From: Fervidobacterium nodosum Rt17-B1
Lineage (GTDB): Bacteria > Thermotogota > Thermotogae > Thermotogales > Fervidobacteriaceae
DNA length: 64,000 bases
Direction of reading: 5' to 3'
Assembly (NCBI RefSeq): GCF_000017545.1
Contig: NC_009718.1
Location: 744,001 to 808,000 of the forward strand
A model generated the notes under the pieces. It was not told the DNA's origin, searched no databases, and saw only the letters and a list, made by a program, of their open reading frames with translations. Position numbers and translations under genes: made by a program. Below, in pieces: positions 8,595 through 16,977 of this stretch; position 1 is the first letter of the stretch; every line of letters begins with the position of its first letter.

Positions 8595-9836
8595 ATGAAT
8601 TTTAATCCTTTTATACCAAATGAAATAATCGAAAAATTAAACGATGATATAAAAAACGATGTTATTAATTGGAACAAATTGGATGTTGTATATCTTAAAT
8701 TTATTAACGTACCATACGAAATTGAAAATTTTATATACAGACAAATCGCAAAATATGGATTAGTACCAATAAATATAGACTATACAGATTGTACATATCA
8801 CACAATAGATTCTTCAGATTCTTCAAACAATATGGTTTCATCAGATTCAACTTCGGTCATATTATCTCCTATGATTTCCAAATGTGAACCTATCATATTT
8901 TCAACAGATGACTCGTTTATTTTAATTGAATATGGTAATGATGAATACGCTTTACCAATGAATTTGGTTTACGAATTTCCTAACACCTTAGCTCAGTTGA
9001 TTGAAAGTATTATAAAAAATGATATTATTTATGAAAATTTGGCTGATGCCAAAAATGATAATATCTTAAAAACTATAGTTGTAGATCAAAAAACTGGTTC
9101 TTCTTTTCTTACTCAATTTATTGGAATTACTTATTTCATTCAAAATGATAAATTAGAATTACTACAAGGTAAAGTTATATATAGCGCTAAGACAAACAAT
9201 GTCGAGGCGGTTAATATCGATTTACTGGAAAAAGAGTTACAAAAAAATGATGTGGTTGCAATAACATCTGATAGTGTGGTGACAAAAGAATACATATATA
9301 ATCTAAAGACAAAGTCTCTAACAAAGTTCCAAGCACCTATAGTTTCAATATGGGATAATTATGTACTATACTCAGATGGAAGTATATCTGATTTATCTTT
9401 TACTTGGAATACAAAGATTAGTAATTCGCCGTTGGATTATATATTTACTGAAAACAGAATATGCATTCTTGACATCTCAGGCCAAGTGGTTATAATGAAT
9501 CAGAAAACACGCAGAATACTTTTTTCAAAAACATTTGAAGGAGCTTATTCTCTAAGTTTAGACAAAGATAATTCATTTATTGTTAAAACTACAAATGGAT
9601 GTTATAAAATATCTGGCGATAAAGACGTAAATCTTATAGAAAAAGGAGCCAATGAAACATATGAAGAAAGTTCTAAATTTAATATATTTTACCCCTCTTT
9701 ATTGGACATTTTTCACACTCCATTTGGCTTTTTCTACAAAGGGAATTTTATAGGTAATGAAATATCTGGATTTTATATAAAAGATAAAACAGCACATGTC
9801 ATTACGGAAGTGGGAACTTGGAAAATAAAGTTCTAA
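8595..9836 (+). CDS. Hypothetical protein, possible beta-propeller in its C-terminal half
   Basis: I do not recognise this 413-residue protein. There is no signal peptide or membrane segment. Residues 1-60 are charged and probably helical; about 68-84 is a Ser/Asp-rich low-complexity stretch (DSSDSSNN...SSDST); from about 215 on, short strands recur in the style of a beta-propeller (VVIMNQKTRRILFSKTF, ending WKIKF). The start ATG lies 5 bases after truA with no clear ribosome site, which suggests translational coupling. Its end overlaps tlyA by 19 bases. Base composition is like its neighbours. Confidence 0.7.
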   Translation: MNFNPFIPNEIIEKLNDDIKNDVINWNKLDVVYLKFINVPYEIENFIYRQIAKYGLVPINIDYTDCTYHTIDSSDSSNNMVSSDSTSVILSPMISKCEPIIFSTDDSFILIEYGNDEYALPMNLVYEFPNTLAQLIESIIKNDIIYENLADAKNDNILKTIVVDQKTGSSFLTQFIGITYFIQNDKLELLQGKVIYSAKTNNVEAVNIDLLEKELQKNDVVAITSDSVVTKEYIYNLKTKSLTKFQAPIVSIWDNYVLYSDGSISDLSFTWNTKISNSPLDYIFTENRICILDISGQVVIMNQKTRRILFSKTFEGAYSLSLDKDNSFIVKTTNGCYKISGDKDVNLIEKGANETYEESSKFNIFYPSLLDIFHTPFGFFYKGNFIGNEISGFYIKDKTAHVITEVGTWKIKF

Positions 9837-10609
9837 GACTTGATCAGTTATTAATTTTGAAAGGTTTTGTTGAAAGTAGAACGAAGGCTCAACAAATGAT
9901 TGAAAACGGGCTTGTACTATTAGATGGCAAAGTATGTACAAAACCATCAAAAAAATGTCATTCAGATTCAAAAATTATCATTCTTGATGATTTAAAGTAC
10001 GTTAGCAGAGCAGGATATAAACTTGAAGGTTTATTAAAAGAATATAAAATAGATGTTAGTGGAAAAATAGCATGTGATATAGGCAGTTCAACAGGTGGAT
10101 TTATAGATTGCCTTCTTCAAAATGGTGTAAAAAAGGTTTATGCTGTTGACGTAAATACAAAACAGTTACACTCAAAGATTTCTTTAGATGATCGTGTTGT
10201 GAAAATTGAAAAAAATGCACGGTATATTTCTAAAAAAGATATAAGTGACAAACTTGATATAATAACAATTGATGTCTCTTTCATATCCATCACAAAATTA
10301 CTGGAAGGTATTCTTCAATTGTCTGAAAATTACACAAAAATAATATCACTAATAAAACCTCAATTCGAAACAACAAATACGGATAAGGGTATAGTAAAAG
10401 ATAAAAAAACTCATATTGAAGTCATAAGAAAAATTGTCAAAGCTTTCCGTGATGAAGGCCTATACTGCGAATACTTAACATATTCGAAATTACCAGGTGC
10501 TGATGGCAATATAGAGTTTTTTGGTGTATTTTCAAAAGAACCTGTACACTCTATAAGCAAAAGTGATATAATAAGTATCGTAGATACAGCTTGGGAGGAA
10601 CTAAAATGA
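9818..10609 (+). CDS. tlyA: TlyA-family rRNA methyltransferase (S4 + FtsJ-like)
   Basis: TlyA enzymes 2'-O-methylate cytidines in rRNA (16S/23S in mycobacteria) and were first named haemolysin A. The 263 residues show an N-terminal S4 RNA-binding domain (RLDQLLILKGFVESRTKAQQ, residues 6-25) followed by a Rossmann methyltransferase: CDIGSSTGGFIDCLL (motif I), KKVYAVDVNTKQL (motif II) and ITIDVSFISI (motif IV), with LIKPQFE after. TTG start at 9818 with GGAAGTGGG upstream; the overlap with the previous gene suggests co-translation. The exact rRNA target is unknown here. Confidence 0.9.
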   Translation: MENKVLRLDQLLILKGFVESRTKAQQMIENGLVLLDGKVCTKPSKKCHSDSKIIILDDLKYVSRAGYKLEGLLKEYKIDVSGKIACDIGSSTGGFIDCLLQNGVKKVYAVDVNTKQLHSKISLDDRVVKIEKNARYISKKDISDKLDIITIDVSFISITKLLEGILQLSENYTKIISLIKPQFETTNTDKGIVKDKKTHIEVIRKIVKAFRDEGLYCEYLTYSKLPGADGNIEFFGVFSKEPVHSISKSDIISIVDTAWEELK

Positions 10610-11994
10610 AAAAGTTGTTAACTTTGCTATTTATAATCATTATAATATGTTATACATTTGCCGATTCGGATATTTTCAACTTTGTACACAAAGATTATGA
10701 CTTCATAATAAGATTGTCTAAAGGTGGCGCTTGGTATAAAGAATTAAAAAAGGTTTCGTTTTTTTCTTTTGTTTTTGATAGGAAAGGATTAGGATTCGAA
10801 GACTCATTTCTTAGAATACTTGAAGATATGAAATATAAAACTGGTGTACAGCCAACAGTTGTTCAAGACGCTCTTTCAAATGATATACTTTTTGCATCAA
10901 AAGGAGCGGAGGTAGATTTCACAACATTAATTTCTTTCGATATAAATTACTACCTGGAATTTATAAAAACTATAACCGGAAGTAGCTTCATAGTTTTTGA
11001 AAGCAAGTATCCCGTTCAACTTGTAAAAGCGTTATCATATTTGTTGTCCGTTAATTTTAAAAATCTCCAAAACAATATCTTTCAACTTGGCGAATCGCTT
11101 TTTTGCACATCTACTGGGAAATACTTAATATTAGCTGGAAGCAAACAGACTTTAGACATGGCGATAAAAACTTATACAACCCCAGAAATGCAACTTTCAA
11201 GAACAAATAAAGATTTTGATAGATTAAAAGCGGGGGTATTTTTTATAAGTGGCTTTGCAAAACCAAATACGCTGAAATTGAATTTACCTGGTGGAATAGG
11301 AATAGAAGATTCAACAGCAAGTCATTTACTCATTACATCAAGTATCTCAGCTGGCTCTTTTACATTTACAATAGAGCAAAAAAACACGAAACAATACACA
11401 AGCTCAAAGAATATAGACACAATGGGTCAATTACCCAAAGTTTGGAATTACTATCTGAGTATACCTTCGTCAAAGTCATCGATAATTATCGGATCTATTG
11501 AACAATGGTTTTCAGGCGTAACATCTGAACTTCAGCAACTTACAAATCTGGTAAAGAATCTTTCAAATTCTTCTACAAATACTTACGTCGCTGGTAAACT
11601 CGAAGTTGGTGAAATAGTCTTTATATTTGAAAATTACAGTGGGAAAGACTTTGAAACAAATCTCTCGAAACTTGGTGCAAAGTATGATAGTCAGAAGCAA
11701 GAATGGGTTATTAATCTTCAGAATTCAAAACTATACGCGTTCAAGTCATCTAATAAAGTTATAGTTGGTACAGTCGATAAAAACAGCTTTGAAAAGTATG
11801 AAAAAACTAGCAAAAAATTGAAAGATTTACCAATTTACTATGATTTTTCAAAGATAGAAGCATACGATTTTAAAGCACTTATGGATTTAGGTGATATAAT
11901 TAAATCCATTATTGGATTTAATATAACTTCCAAGTTACTTTTTTGGCAATATTCAATAGGTTACATAACTTACTATAAATTTGTTGTCTCCTGA
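10606..11994 (+). CDS. Hypothetical exported protein in the chemotaxis operon
   Basis: About 462 residues. An N-terminal signal peptide (MKKLLTLLFIIIIICYTFAD) is followed by an extracytoplasmic region with no motif I can name and no second clear membrane span. ATG at 10606 overlaps the tlyA stop and has GGGAGG 7 bases upstream; a TTG at 10591 would start before that site. The gene ends 14 bases before cheA. Inference only: an envelope or periplasmic protein co-expressed with chemotaxis genes. Possibly a lipid-binding or inhibitor-like fold, but nothing decides this. Confidence 0.7.
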   Translation: MKKLLTLLFIIIIICYTFADSDIFNFVHKDYDFIIRLSKGGAWYKELKKVSFFSFVFDRKGLGFEDSFLRILEDMKYKTGVQPTVVQDALSNDILFASKGAEVDFTTLISFDINYYLEFIKTITGSSFIVFESKYPVQLVKALSYLLSVNFKNLQNNIFQLGESLFCTSTGKYLILAGSKQTLDMAIKTYTTPEMQLSRTNKDFDRLKAGVFFISGFAKPNTLKLNLPGGIGIEDSTASHLLITSSISAGSFTFTIEQKNTKQYTSSKNIDTMGQLPKVWNYYLSIPSSKSSIIIGSIEQWFSGVTSELQQLTNLVKNLSNSSTNTYVAGKLEVGEIVFIFENYSGKDFETNLSKLGAKYDSQKQEWVINLQNSKLYAFKSSNKVIVGTVDKNSFEKYEKTSKKLKDLPIYYDFSKIEAYDFKALMDLGDIIKSIIGFNITSKLLFWQYSIGYITYYKFVVS

Positions 11995-12008
11995 AAGGAG
12001 GGAGTTAG

Positions 12009-14030
12009 ATGAGTGAGTTTAACGAATACTTGGGAGTATTTATTGACGAATCGAAAGAATATATTCAATTGTTAAATGAATCCTTGCTTGAGCTTGAGAA
12101 AAACACAGATGATGTTGAGCAAATCAACAAAGCGTTCAGAGCCTTGCACACATTGAAAGGTATGGCAGGAACCATGGGTTTTGAACACCTTGCAAAGTTG
12201 TGCCATAGAATGGAGAATTACCTTGATGCTGTTAGGTCCGGAAAAGTTACTATATCCAGTGACGAGCTTGATTACCTATTTGGTGGTCTTGATTTAATTG
12301 AAAAGATGCTCCAAAGTATTGTGAATAAAGGTAATGACGAAATCGAAGAAGATATTTCTCAAATTGTTGAAATATTTGAGAGAATAGCGGCTGGTGAAAA
12401 AGTTTCATCAAAAAAAGTTGCTGAAAAAACTACAGAAATAATCAAAGAAGAGATAAAAACTGAGAAAGAAATTGGAAAAGCTAAGATTGGTGAACTCTTC
12501 ACCCAAGAAGTAATAAAAGATGTTTTAATGGAGGCCGCAAAGAAAAACATCCCAGCTTATCACGTAATTGTAAATCTACAGGAAGGTACTCAATTAAAAT
12601 CTGCGAGAATGTACATGGTCTTCCATTCTCTGGAAGAAATTGGTATTGAGATTATTAATTCAATACCACCGGTCGAAGATATAGAAAATGAAAATTTTGA
12701 TCTTACTGTTGAATTGTTATGTGTTGGAAATGTTTCACAAGAAAAAATATACGAAAAAGTAATGAACGTTTCAGAAATAAAAAGCGTTGTCGTAAAACCT
12801 TTAAAAATTGAAAAAGAAGAAGAAGAAGGGGAAAAGAAAGTTGAGCAAAAAGAAAAAAACACAGAAGAACAAAAAAAGGTAAAGGTAACTCAAACTGTAA
12901 GAGTGGATATTGAAAAATTAGATAATCTAATGAACCTTATGGGTGAACTTGTTATCGCAAGAAGCAGAATTGCTGATATACTTAAAAAATATAATATTAA
13001 AGAGGTTGATGAATCTCTAGCACAGTTAAGTAGAATTACATTAGACCTTCAAAACGTTGTTATGAAAGTAAGAATGGTACCTATTGAATTCGTCTTTAAC
13101 AGATTCCCAAGGATGGTAAGAGACCTTTCAAAGAATTTAGGAAAGGAAATTAACTTTATAATGGAAGGTGAAGAAACAGAGTTAGATAGAACGTTCGTTG
13201 AGGTAATAGGTGATCCTCTTGTCCACCTTATTCGTAATGCTATAGACCACGGAATTGAGTCAAAAGAAGAAAGAATTGCTTTAGGTAAACCCCCTGTCGG
13301 AACAGTTAAACTTTCCGCAAGGCATGAAGGAAATAATGTAGTTATAGAAGTAGAAGATGATGGTAGAGGTATGAACAAAGAAAAAATAATCAAGAAAGCA
13401 ATTGAAAAAGGATTAATTACAGAAGAAAAAGCTTTGACATTACCTGATGAAAAAGTTTTTGAATTCATATTTTTACCTGGATTTTCAACAAAAGAACAAG
13501 TAAGCGAACTTTCTGGTCGTGGTGTCGGAATGGATGTCGTGAAAAATACAATTGATTCACTAAATGGTACAGTCTCAATAGAAAGTAAACCTGGAAAGGG
13601 AACGAAAGTAACAATTAGACTGCCTCTCACACTTGCGATAATACAAGCATTACTCGTTAAGGTTAATAATTACGTTTACGCAATTCCAATATCGATTATA
13701 GATAGCACATTAATCATATCTTCGGAAGACATAAAAGTTGTCCAAAACGAAGAAGTAATAGTAATAAGAGGCGAAGTAATTCCTATTATTAAACTTTGGG
13801 AAGTATTTGGAATGGAACATGAACAAAATCCACATGAAATGAACGTAGTTGTTGTAAAGTCTGGAGCAAAGAAATATGGGCTTGCCGTTGATACACTAAT
13901 CGGGCAGGAAGACATTGTTATCAAATCACTTGGAAAAGTATTTAGCGACGTAAAAATATTCAGTGGTGGCGCAACGTTGGGTGATGGTAGCATTGCCTTA
14001 ATTCTTGACATCACCAACATAGTTGAGTGA
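12009..14030 (+). CDS. cheA: Chemotaxis histidine kinase CheA
   Basis: The 673-residue kinase of the chemoreceptor array. Domains in order: P1/HPt with phospho-acceptor H47 ([10 protein letters not shown]); P2, the CheY-binding domain, around 150-260, with flanking acidic/lysine-rich linkers; P3 dimerisation helices (about 290-350); P4 ATPase with N box [11 protein letters not shown]1 DDGRGM and G2 [10 protein letters not shown]5, CheW-like, at the C-terminus ([14 protein letters not shown] onward). Ribosome site AAAGGAGGG is just upstream. It is followed by cheW and cheY, so the core phosphorelay is complete here. Receptors and CheB/R/C/D are not in the window. Confidence 0.97.
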   Translation: MSEFNEYLGVFIDESKEYIQLLNESLLELEKNTDDVEQINKAFRALHTLKGMAGTMGFEHLAKLCHRMENYLDAVRSGKVTISSDELDYLFGGLDLIEKMLQSIVNKGNDEIEEDISQIVEIFERIAAGEKVSSKKVAEKTTEIIKEEIKTEKEIGKAKIGELFTQEVIKDVLMEAAKKNIPAYHVIVNLQEGTQLKSARMYMVFHSLEEIGIEIINSIPPVEDIENENFDLTVELLCVGNVSQEKIYEKVMNVSEIKSVVVKPLKIEKEEEEGEKKVEQKEKNTEEQKKVKVTQTVRVDIEKLDNLMNLMGELVIARSRIADILKKYNIKEVDESLAQLSRITLDLQNVVMKVRMVPIEFVFNRFPRMVRDLSKNLGKEINFIMEGEETELDRTFVEVIGDPLVHLIRNAIDHGIESKEERIALGKPPVGTVKLSARHEGNNVVIEVEDDGRGMNKEKIIKKAIEKGLITEEKALTLPDEKVFEFIFLPGFSTKEQVSELSGRGVGMDVVKNTIDSLNGTVSIESKPGKGTKVTIRLPLTLAIIQALLVKVNNYVYAIPISIIDSTLIISSEDIKVVQNEEVIVIRGEVIPIIKLWEVFGMEHEQNPHEMNVVVVKSGAKKYGLAVDTLIGQEDIVIKSLGKVFSDVKIFSGGATLGDGSIALILDITNIVE

Positions 14031-14040
14031 GGTGAGAAAC

Positions 14041-14487
14041 ATGGAAGAAATTAGGGAATTTGAAGTCCTTGTCTTTAAAGCTTTAAATCAAGAAATGGCA
14101 ATAGACGTTGAAATGGTAGAAATTGTTATAGATAAAACAGATATTACGCCTGTACCAAAAGCAAGAAAAATCATTGAAGGCGTAATTAATCTAAGGGGTA
14201 AAATTATTCCTGTTATAAGTTTACCAACTTTGCTCGCAGGAAGTGACAGTAAAGAAAATCAGAAGAAAATAGTAATAGTGAAAATCGAAGACGTGGAGTT
14301 TGGACTTATAGTAAATGAAGTTGTTGGGGTTTTAAGAACAAATTCTTCTGAATTGGAAACAAACCTCGGCAAAATAAACACATATGGAAAAAAAGCAAAA
14401 GGATTAATAAAAAAAGGCACAAGATTAATTGTTTATTTAAACTTAGAAGAAATATTAAGAGAAATAACTGGTTCGGAGGTGGCGTAA
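14041..14487 (+). CDS. cheW: Chemotaxis coupling protein CheW
   Basis: Single CheW domain of 148 residues that links receptors to the CheA P5 domain at the cytoplasmic membrane. Recognisable segments: EFEVLVFKALNQEMAID, VEIVI, the loop ITPVPKARKIIEGVINLRGKI split by typical CheW wording, VISL and VNEVVGVL. I start it at ATG 14041 with GAGGTGAGA upstream; the TTG at 14023 lies inside cheA and has no ribosome site. It is separated from cheA by 10 bases and from cheY by 1. Confidence 0.93.
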   Translation: MEEIREFEVLVFKALNQEMAIDVEMVEIVIDKTDITPVPKARKIIEGVINLRGKIIPVISLPTLLAGSDSKENQKKIVIVKIEDVEFGLIVNEVVGVLRTNSSELETNLGKINTYGKKAKGLIKKGTRLIVYLNLEEILREITGSEVA

Positions 14488-14488
14488 G

Positions 14489-14848
14489 ATGGCAAAAGTC
14501 TTGGTTGTTGATGATGCAGCATTTATGAGAATGATGTTGAAAGACATCCTTACAAAAGCTGGTCACGAGGTTGTTGGTGAAGCTGCAAATGGCGTTGAAG
14601 CTGTTGAAAAGTACAAAGAACTTAAACCCGACGTAGTAACAATGGACATAACTATGCCGGAAATGAACGGAATAGACGCAATTAAGGAAATTAAAAAATT
14701 TGATCCAAACGCGACTGTTATCGTTTGCAGCGCAATGGGTCAACAAGCGATGGTTATTGAGGCAATTCAAGCTGGTGCAAAAGACTTTATTGTAAAACCT
14801 TTCCAGGCAGCGAGAGTTATCGAAGCTATACAGAAAGTTTTGAAATAA
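14489..14848 (+). CDS. cheY: Chemotaxis response regulator CheY
   Basis: A 119-residue single receiver domain. Acidic pocket D8/D9, phospho-acceptor D53 (VVTMDITMPEMNG), the conserved hydroxyl-residue region SAMG and lysine in FIVKPF are all present. When phosphorylated by CheA it binds the flagellar switch to alter rotation. Strong ribosome site GGAGGTGG 8 bases upstream, overlapping the end of cheW. Confidence 0.97.
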   Translation: MAKVLVVDDAAFMRMMLKDILTKAGHEVVGEAANGVEAVEKYKELKPDVVTMDITMPEMNGIDAIKEIKKFDPNATVIVCSAMGQQAMVIEAIQAGAKDFIVKPFQAARVIEAIQKVLK

Positions 14849-14863
14849 ATTTTACTTGCCGGG

Positions 14864-15187
14864 GTGACGAAAATAAAGGAATTAATTAATTTCTTCATAG
14901 GTCTTTCGTTATTTATAATCCTTATGTTTGTTACATATTGGTTTATTAAAAGAAAGCTCCCCAACGTTGTTGGGGGGCGTTTTGCTAAAGTAATAAGTAG
15001 AGTATACATCGATAGAAATACTTACCTTGCTCTCGTAAGAATTTTTAAAGAATATTACGTTATACTTGTTAGTCCCGGAAAAACAGAAGTTATAAAAAAA
15101 CTTGATACAATTGACGAAGGTGAGTTAGAAGAAGAACCACAAGATTTTAAAAGTATACTGCACAAATATGTGGGTGGTAAAAAGTGA
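14864..15187 (+). CDS. fliO: Flagellar biosynthesis protein FliO/FliZ family
   Basis: A 107-residue protein with one N-terminal membrane span (FFIGLSLFIILMFVTYWFI) and a cytoplasmic tail (RVYIDRNTYLALVRIF...YYVILVSPG) typical of FliO, which helps assemble the FliP ring of the flagellar type III export gate. Position directly before fliP supports this. The GTG at 14864 is the best start but has only a weak ribosome site. The end overlaps fliP by 4 bases. A strong hairpin lies inside the gene (14956-14978). Confidence 0.8.
   Translation: MTKIKELINFFIGLSLFIILMFVTYWFIKRKLPNVVGGRFAKVISRVYIDRNTYLALVRIFKEYYVILVSPGKTEVIKKLDTIDEGELEEEPQDFKSILHKYVGGKK
14956..14978 (+). repeat. GC-rich hairpin inside fliO
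   Basis: GCTCCCCAAC (14956-14965), loop GTT, GTTGGGGGGC (14969-14978): a 10-bp stem with one G-T wobble, followed by GTTTTG. It encodes part of KLPNVVGGR in fliO. It is far more GC-rich than its surroundings and resembles an intrinsic terminator with a weak T run; a role as attenuator between cheY and fliPQ is only inference. Confidence 0.6.
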
Positions 15188-15939
15188 AAAGGTTTTTCAC
15201 AATACTTTTTCTCATTTTTCTCATTTCATCAATATTTTCACAAGACGAAGTCCCAATTCCTGGAATAAGCATCCAAGTAACTCCCACACAACAACCTCGA
15301 GATTTAGTAGCAACTCTTGAAATTTTATTAATTCTAACTGTATTAACATTAGCTCCTAGCATATTAATACTTTTTACATCTTTCACCAGGATAATAATAG
15401 TTTTTTCATTTACAAGAAATGCTCTCGGTACAAGACAAGTACCACCTAACCAGGTATTAATAGGTTTGGCTTTGATTCTAACATTCTTCATAATGCAACC
15501 TACATGGAATGAAATAAATACCAATGCTTTAACACCTTATATGGACGGAAAAATAACTTACCAAGAATTCTTTTCAAGAACTATGGCTTCCGTAAGAAAA
15601 TTCATGATAAACGAACTTGTTAATCATCATAACGAAGATAATGTATTTACAATTGCCAACGCTTTGAAACAAAATGTAACAAAAATTGAGGAAGCTCCTG
15701 ATTCACTTTTAACTGCTGCGTTTGTACTTGGGGAAGTTGAAATAGGTTTTAAAATGGGGATATTAATTTACATACCATTTATCGTAATAGATATGGTCGT
15801 TGCAAGTATTCTTCTTTCATTGGGTATGATTATGATTCCTCCAGTTTTAGTATCTTTACCTTTTAAAGTTCTTGTATTTGTACTTGCTAACGGTTGGGAA
15901 TCGATAATTGTCAGTTTAGTAAAGAGTTTCGCGTATTAA
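15184..15939 (+). CDS. fliP: Flagellar export gate protein FliP
   Basis: Core membrane ring subunit of the flagellar type III secretion gate, 251 residues. N-terminal cleavable signal (MKRFFTILFLIFLISSIFSQ), then the family's TRIIIVFSFTRNALGTRQVPPNQVL segment (in pieces), FFIMQP, the extracytoplasmic region, then AAFVLGEVEIGFKMG and MIPPVLVSLPFKVLVFV. Start overlaps fliO (GTGA) and a GGTGG ribosome site precedes it. Followed by fliQ; fliR is not in the window because the run ends at 16246. Confidence 0.96.
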   Translation: MKRFFTILFLIFLISSIFSQDEVPIPGISIQVTPTQQPRDLVATLEILLILTVLTLAPSILILFTSFTRIIIVFSFTRNALGTRQVPPNQVLIGLALILTFFIMQPTWNEINTNALTPYMDGKITYQEFFSRTMASVRKFMINELVNHHNEDNVFTIANALKQNVTKIEEAPDSLLTAAFVLGEVEIGFKMGILIYIPFIVIDMVVASILLSLGMIMIPPVLVSLPFKVLVFVLANGWESIIVSLVKSFAY

Positions 15940-15979
15940 ATTATTTAAATTATAAAAATTGTCAGATTGGGTGACCTTG

Positions 15980-16246
15980 ATGACGTTAGAAGTCTTCCTG
16001 GATATTGCCAAACATGCCATACAATTATTGTTAACTCTAATAACCCCACCACTACTTGTAAGCTTAGTGGTGGGTATACTTATAAGCATTTTCCAAGCAG
16101 CTACACAAATTCATGAGCAAACGCTAACATTTGCTCCAAGAATTATCGTTGTTTTCTTAACGCTTATGCTACTCTTTGGTTGGATGATTGAAAGTATGCT
16201 TGAGTTTGTAAAAGATATAATAGAAAAATATATCCAAATGATTTAG
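15980..16246 (+). CDS. fliQ: Flagellar export gate protein FliQ
   Basis: 88 residues with two membrane helices, the standard FliQ size. Starts MTLEVFLDIAKHAIQ and carries GILISIFQAATQIHEQTLTF split by the family's loop. I choose ATG 15980 because GGGTGA is 5 bases upstream and the N-terminus then matches the family; the TTG at 15959 adds seven residues with no ribosome site. Last gene of the (+) run, converging on tmk 7 bases away. A 10-bp perfect hairpin lies at 16045-16074 in the gene. Confidence 0.93.
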   Translation: MTLEVFLDIAKHAIQLLLTLITPPLLVSLVVGILISIFQAATQIHEQTLTFAPRIIVVFLTLMLLFGWMIESMLEFVKDIIEKYIQMI

Positions 16247-16253
16247 CATTTTT

Positions 16254-16847
16254 TTAGAGGTAAGCATTAAATACTTTCACTATTTCTCTATGGATTTCCT
16301 CAATAGTCCTTGTTCCATCTATAATTACAAAGTTTTCATTCTCTTTTGCCATTTTGAGATAACAATTTCTTATACTTTCCCAGAATTCTTTCCCTTCTTT
16401 TTCTATCCTATCTTTGTGCTGGTTTTTCATCCTTTCCATGGCAACATTAACCGGAACATCTATGTAAAATACTATATCTGGATAAGTTTTATCTGTAGCA
16501 AAATCATTTAGAATCTTCACGGTCTCGGGCCCAAGTTCTCTCCCACAACCTTGATAAGCTACACTTGAATGTGCAAATCTATCAGCAATTACAATTTTTC
16601 CATTTTTCAAAGCAGGTTTTATAACGCTTTCAACTAACTGGGCACGTGATGCCAAAAATAACAACAATTCACTTCTTGCACACATCTCTTGAGTTATTAG
16701 TAGTTCGCGAATCTTTTCCCCCAAGTGTGTTCCACCTGGTTCTCTAACCTTTATGTACGGTATACCTTTTTCTTCTAAGTAATTAACCAACAAATTTACC
16801 TGCGTGCTCTTACCACAACCATCAATTCCCTCAAATGAAACAAACAT
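16254..16847 (-). CDS. tmk: Thymidylate kinase
   Basis: Phosphorylates dTMP to dTDP in the cytoplasm. About 197 residues: P-loop FEGIDGCGKST at the N-terminus, the DR-containing ADRFAHSSVAYQGCGR motif, LASRAQLVE and a C-terminal IIDGTRTIEEIH. ATG at 16847 is preferred over TTG at 16850 because AGGAGGG then has normal spacing. Convergent with fliQ and divergent from the gene at 16978, with interlocked promoters. Confidence 0.96.
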   Translation of the reverse strand: MFVSFEGIDGCGKSTQVNLLVNYLEEKGIPYIKVREPGGTHLGEKIRELLITQEMCARSELLLFLASRAQLVESVIKPALKNGKIVIADRFAHSSVAYQGCGRELGPETVKILNDFATDKTYPDIVFYIDVPVNVAMERMKNQHKDRIEKEGKEFWESIRNCYLKMAKENENFVIIDGTRTIEEIHREIVKVFNAYL

Positions 16848-16881
16848 CAAAATCCCTCCTGATGAATTGGCACAAACTGAT

Positions 16882-16910
16882 TTTAAAAATATTTTATCAT
16901 GTGGTACAAT
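16882..16910 (+). promoter_or_regulatory. Promoter for the flavoprotein trio, interlocked with the tmk promoter
   Basis: TTTAAA (16882-16887), 17-bp spacer, TACAAT (16905-16910) preceded by TGG (extended -10). Predicted start near 16917, about 60 bases before the first ATG. The -10 lies in the tmk promoter spacer, so both cannot be bound by polymerase at once. Confidence 0.5.
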
Positions 16911-16919
16911 ATATTTAAA
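16891..16919 (-). promoter_or_regulatory. Promoter for tmk, interlocked with the opposing promoter
   Basis: On the minus strand: TTTAAA (16919-16914), 17-bp spacer, TAAAAT (16896-16891) with TGA just before it (extended -10). Its -10 falls in the spacer of the opposing promoter. Predicted transcription start near 16884. Confidence 0.5.
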
Positions 16920-16977
16920 GGTTTAAAAATGAATAAAAGTTTGAAAACCTTATGGAATTTTATCAGGAGGGATTTTT

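Noticed and set aside
8813-8860. Ser/Asp coding repeat as a CRISPR or tandem array
   Set aside because: Only a few imperfect units within a coding frame, with no spacers.
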